Both the position numbers and the translations under genes were made by a program. From positions 1 to 11,122 of the forward strand of contig DAIQOP010000127.1 in NCBI GenBank assembly GCA_036787815.1: DNA of 11,122 nt, in the 5' to 3' direction. This DNA comes from DATBAK01 sp036787815 (GTDB lineage: Bacteria > Actinomycetota > Acidimicrobiia > IMCC26256 > PALSA-610). This document shows positions 10,549-11,122 of this stretch, piece after piece (positions within the stretch are counted from its first letter, which is position 1; the number at the start of each line of letters is the position of its first letter). The notes below the pieces were generated by a model that was given only the letters and a program-made list of their open reading frames with translations, ran no database searches and was not told the DNA's origin.

Positions 10549-11122
10549 CTAGGCCACCTGGAGGTCGGCGGGGGGTGTGGTGCCGGCGACTTCGAGGCGG
10601 CGGGTGCGGTTGCGGCGCATGGCGAGGGAGCCGAAGCCCGCGGCGCCCAGCGCAGCGACTCCGCCGACCACGAGCCCGGCACGGGCCCCGTACGCGTCGC
10701 AGATCGCGCCGAGGAGCGGTCCGCCGATCGGCGTGCTGCCGAGGAACACGATCGCCTGCAGCGCGAGCACGCGTCCGCGCATGGCCGGGTCGGCGCGCAG
10801 CTGCACGATCGCGGTCGACGCGGTCATGAACGCGATGCTCGTCCAGCCGACCGCAAGACCGATCGGGAACGCGATCCCGAGGTTCGGCGAGGCGGCGAGC
10901 ACGAGCATCGCGACGCCGAACCCGCCCGACGCGATGATCACGTCGTGCACCGCGACGCGGCGTCGGCGCGCGCTGTACAGCGCGCCCATCAGCGATCCGA
11001 CGGCGGTCACCGAGAACAGGATCGTGAACGTGCCGATGCTGCCGTGGAACGTCCGGGTGACGAACAGCGTGAGCACGACCTGGAAGTTGAAGGCGAGCGT
11101 GCCGACGACCGCCATCATCACC
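10549..11122 (-). CDS. MFS transporter, C-terminal half (runs off the right edge)
   Basis: The minus-strand frame is open from the window edge to a TAG at 10549-10551, about 191 residues. It contains roughly six hydrophobic segments (for example FTILFSVTAVGSLMGALYSA, GFGVAMLVLAASPNLGIAFP, LAVGWTSIAFMTASTAIVQL, AIVFLGSTPIGGPLLGAICD, GLVVGGVAALGAAGFGSLAM). The GSLMGALYSARRRR and MRGRVLALQAIVFLGSTPIGGPLLG segments are typical of helices 7-12 of the DHA3/transmembrane secretion effector (EntS-like) branch of the major facilitator superfamily, inner-membrane drug or siderophore exporters. The visible Met codons near the edge are inside the transporter and are not its start. The exported substrate cannot be predicted. 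It ends facing dnaB and is probably functionally unrelated to it. Confidence 0.8.
   Translation of the reverse strand, partial: VMMAVVGTLAFNFQVVLTLFVTRTFHGSIGTFTILFSVTAVGSLMGALYSARRRRVAVHDVIIASGGFGVAMLVLAASPNLGIAFPIGLAVGWTSIAFMTASTAIVQLRADPAMRGRVLALQAIVFLGSTPIGGPLLGAICDAYGARAGLVVGGVAALGAAGFGSLAMRRNRTRRLEVAGTTPPADLQVA

Overview
This window is a high-GC segment of a chromosome, most likely from an actinobacterium (Actinomycetota). The evidence is heavy G/C use at third codon positions, frequent GTG/TTG starts, TANNNT -10 hexamers placed 6-9 nt before start codons (leaderless genes), a DUF5318 zinc-ribbon gene, a DUF6049-like secreted protein, and the block rpsF-ssb-rpsR-rplI-dnaB. The gene content (an orphan pilT and a histone-deacetylase-family enzyme beside cca/pcnA, panB in front of rpsF) would suit Acidimicrobiia. 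That class assignment is inference, not something a marker here proves. In mycobacteria the counterparts of several of these genes (cca/pcnA and the DUF6049 protein on one side of oriC; DUF5318, rpsF-ssb-rpsR-rplI and dnaB on the other) lie close to the replication origin, so this is probably an origin-proximal region.

Layout. 1-763 (minus, cut by the window edge): secreted DUF6049-like protein with a signal peptide. A 57-bp divergent promoter region separates it from 821-1831 (plus), a histone-deacetylase/acetylpolyamine-amidohydrolase family enzyme. 1908-3008: PilT-type ATPase. 3025-4452: CCA tRNA nucleotidyltransferase with an HD domain. 4469-5194 (minus): SAM-dependent methyltransferase converging on it. 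5195-5472: a gene-free stretch with a 68-bp perfect tandem duplication able to form nested hairpins, and a shorter 20-bp repeat. 5473-5838: DUF5318 zinc-ribbon protein, apparently leaderless. 5935-6861: panB (pantothenate/CoA synthesis). 7013-8881: ribosomal-protein/SSB operon rpsF-ssb-rpsR-rplI. 8882-9140: regulatory-looking gap with DnaA-box-like sequences. 9141-10499: replicative helicase dnaB without an intein. 10549-11122 (minus, cut by the window edge): C-terminal half of an MFS transporter.

No defence cassette, CRISPR array, prophage or transposase is present; most genes are core functions. The parts that merit attention are between and at the edges of the genes. (i) An identical 15-bp motif with a -10-like hexamer at the same spacing lies in front of both the rpsF-ssb operon and dnaB, resembling the mycobacterial RecA-independent DNA-damage (PafBC) promoter. 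(ii) A group of DnaA-box-like sites, one a perfect 9-mer, precedes dnaB. (iii) A structured leader with an unpaired ACCGA precedes rpsF and could be an S6:S18 autoregulatory site. (iv) Ribosomal protein S18 carries an unusual ~85-residue acidic tail with DRG repeats and no cysteines. (v) Structured repeats lie upstream of DUF5318 and just after ssb. Together these suggest that SSB and the replicative helicase may be co-regulated with replication and DNA damage, which is an inference from sequence only.
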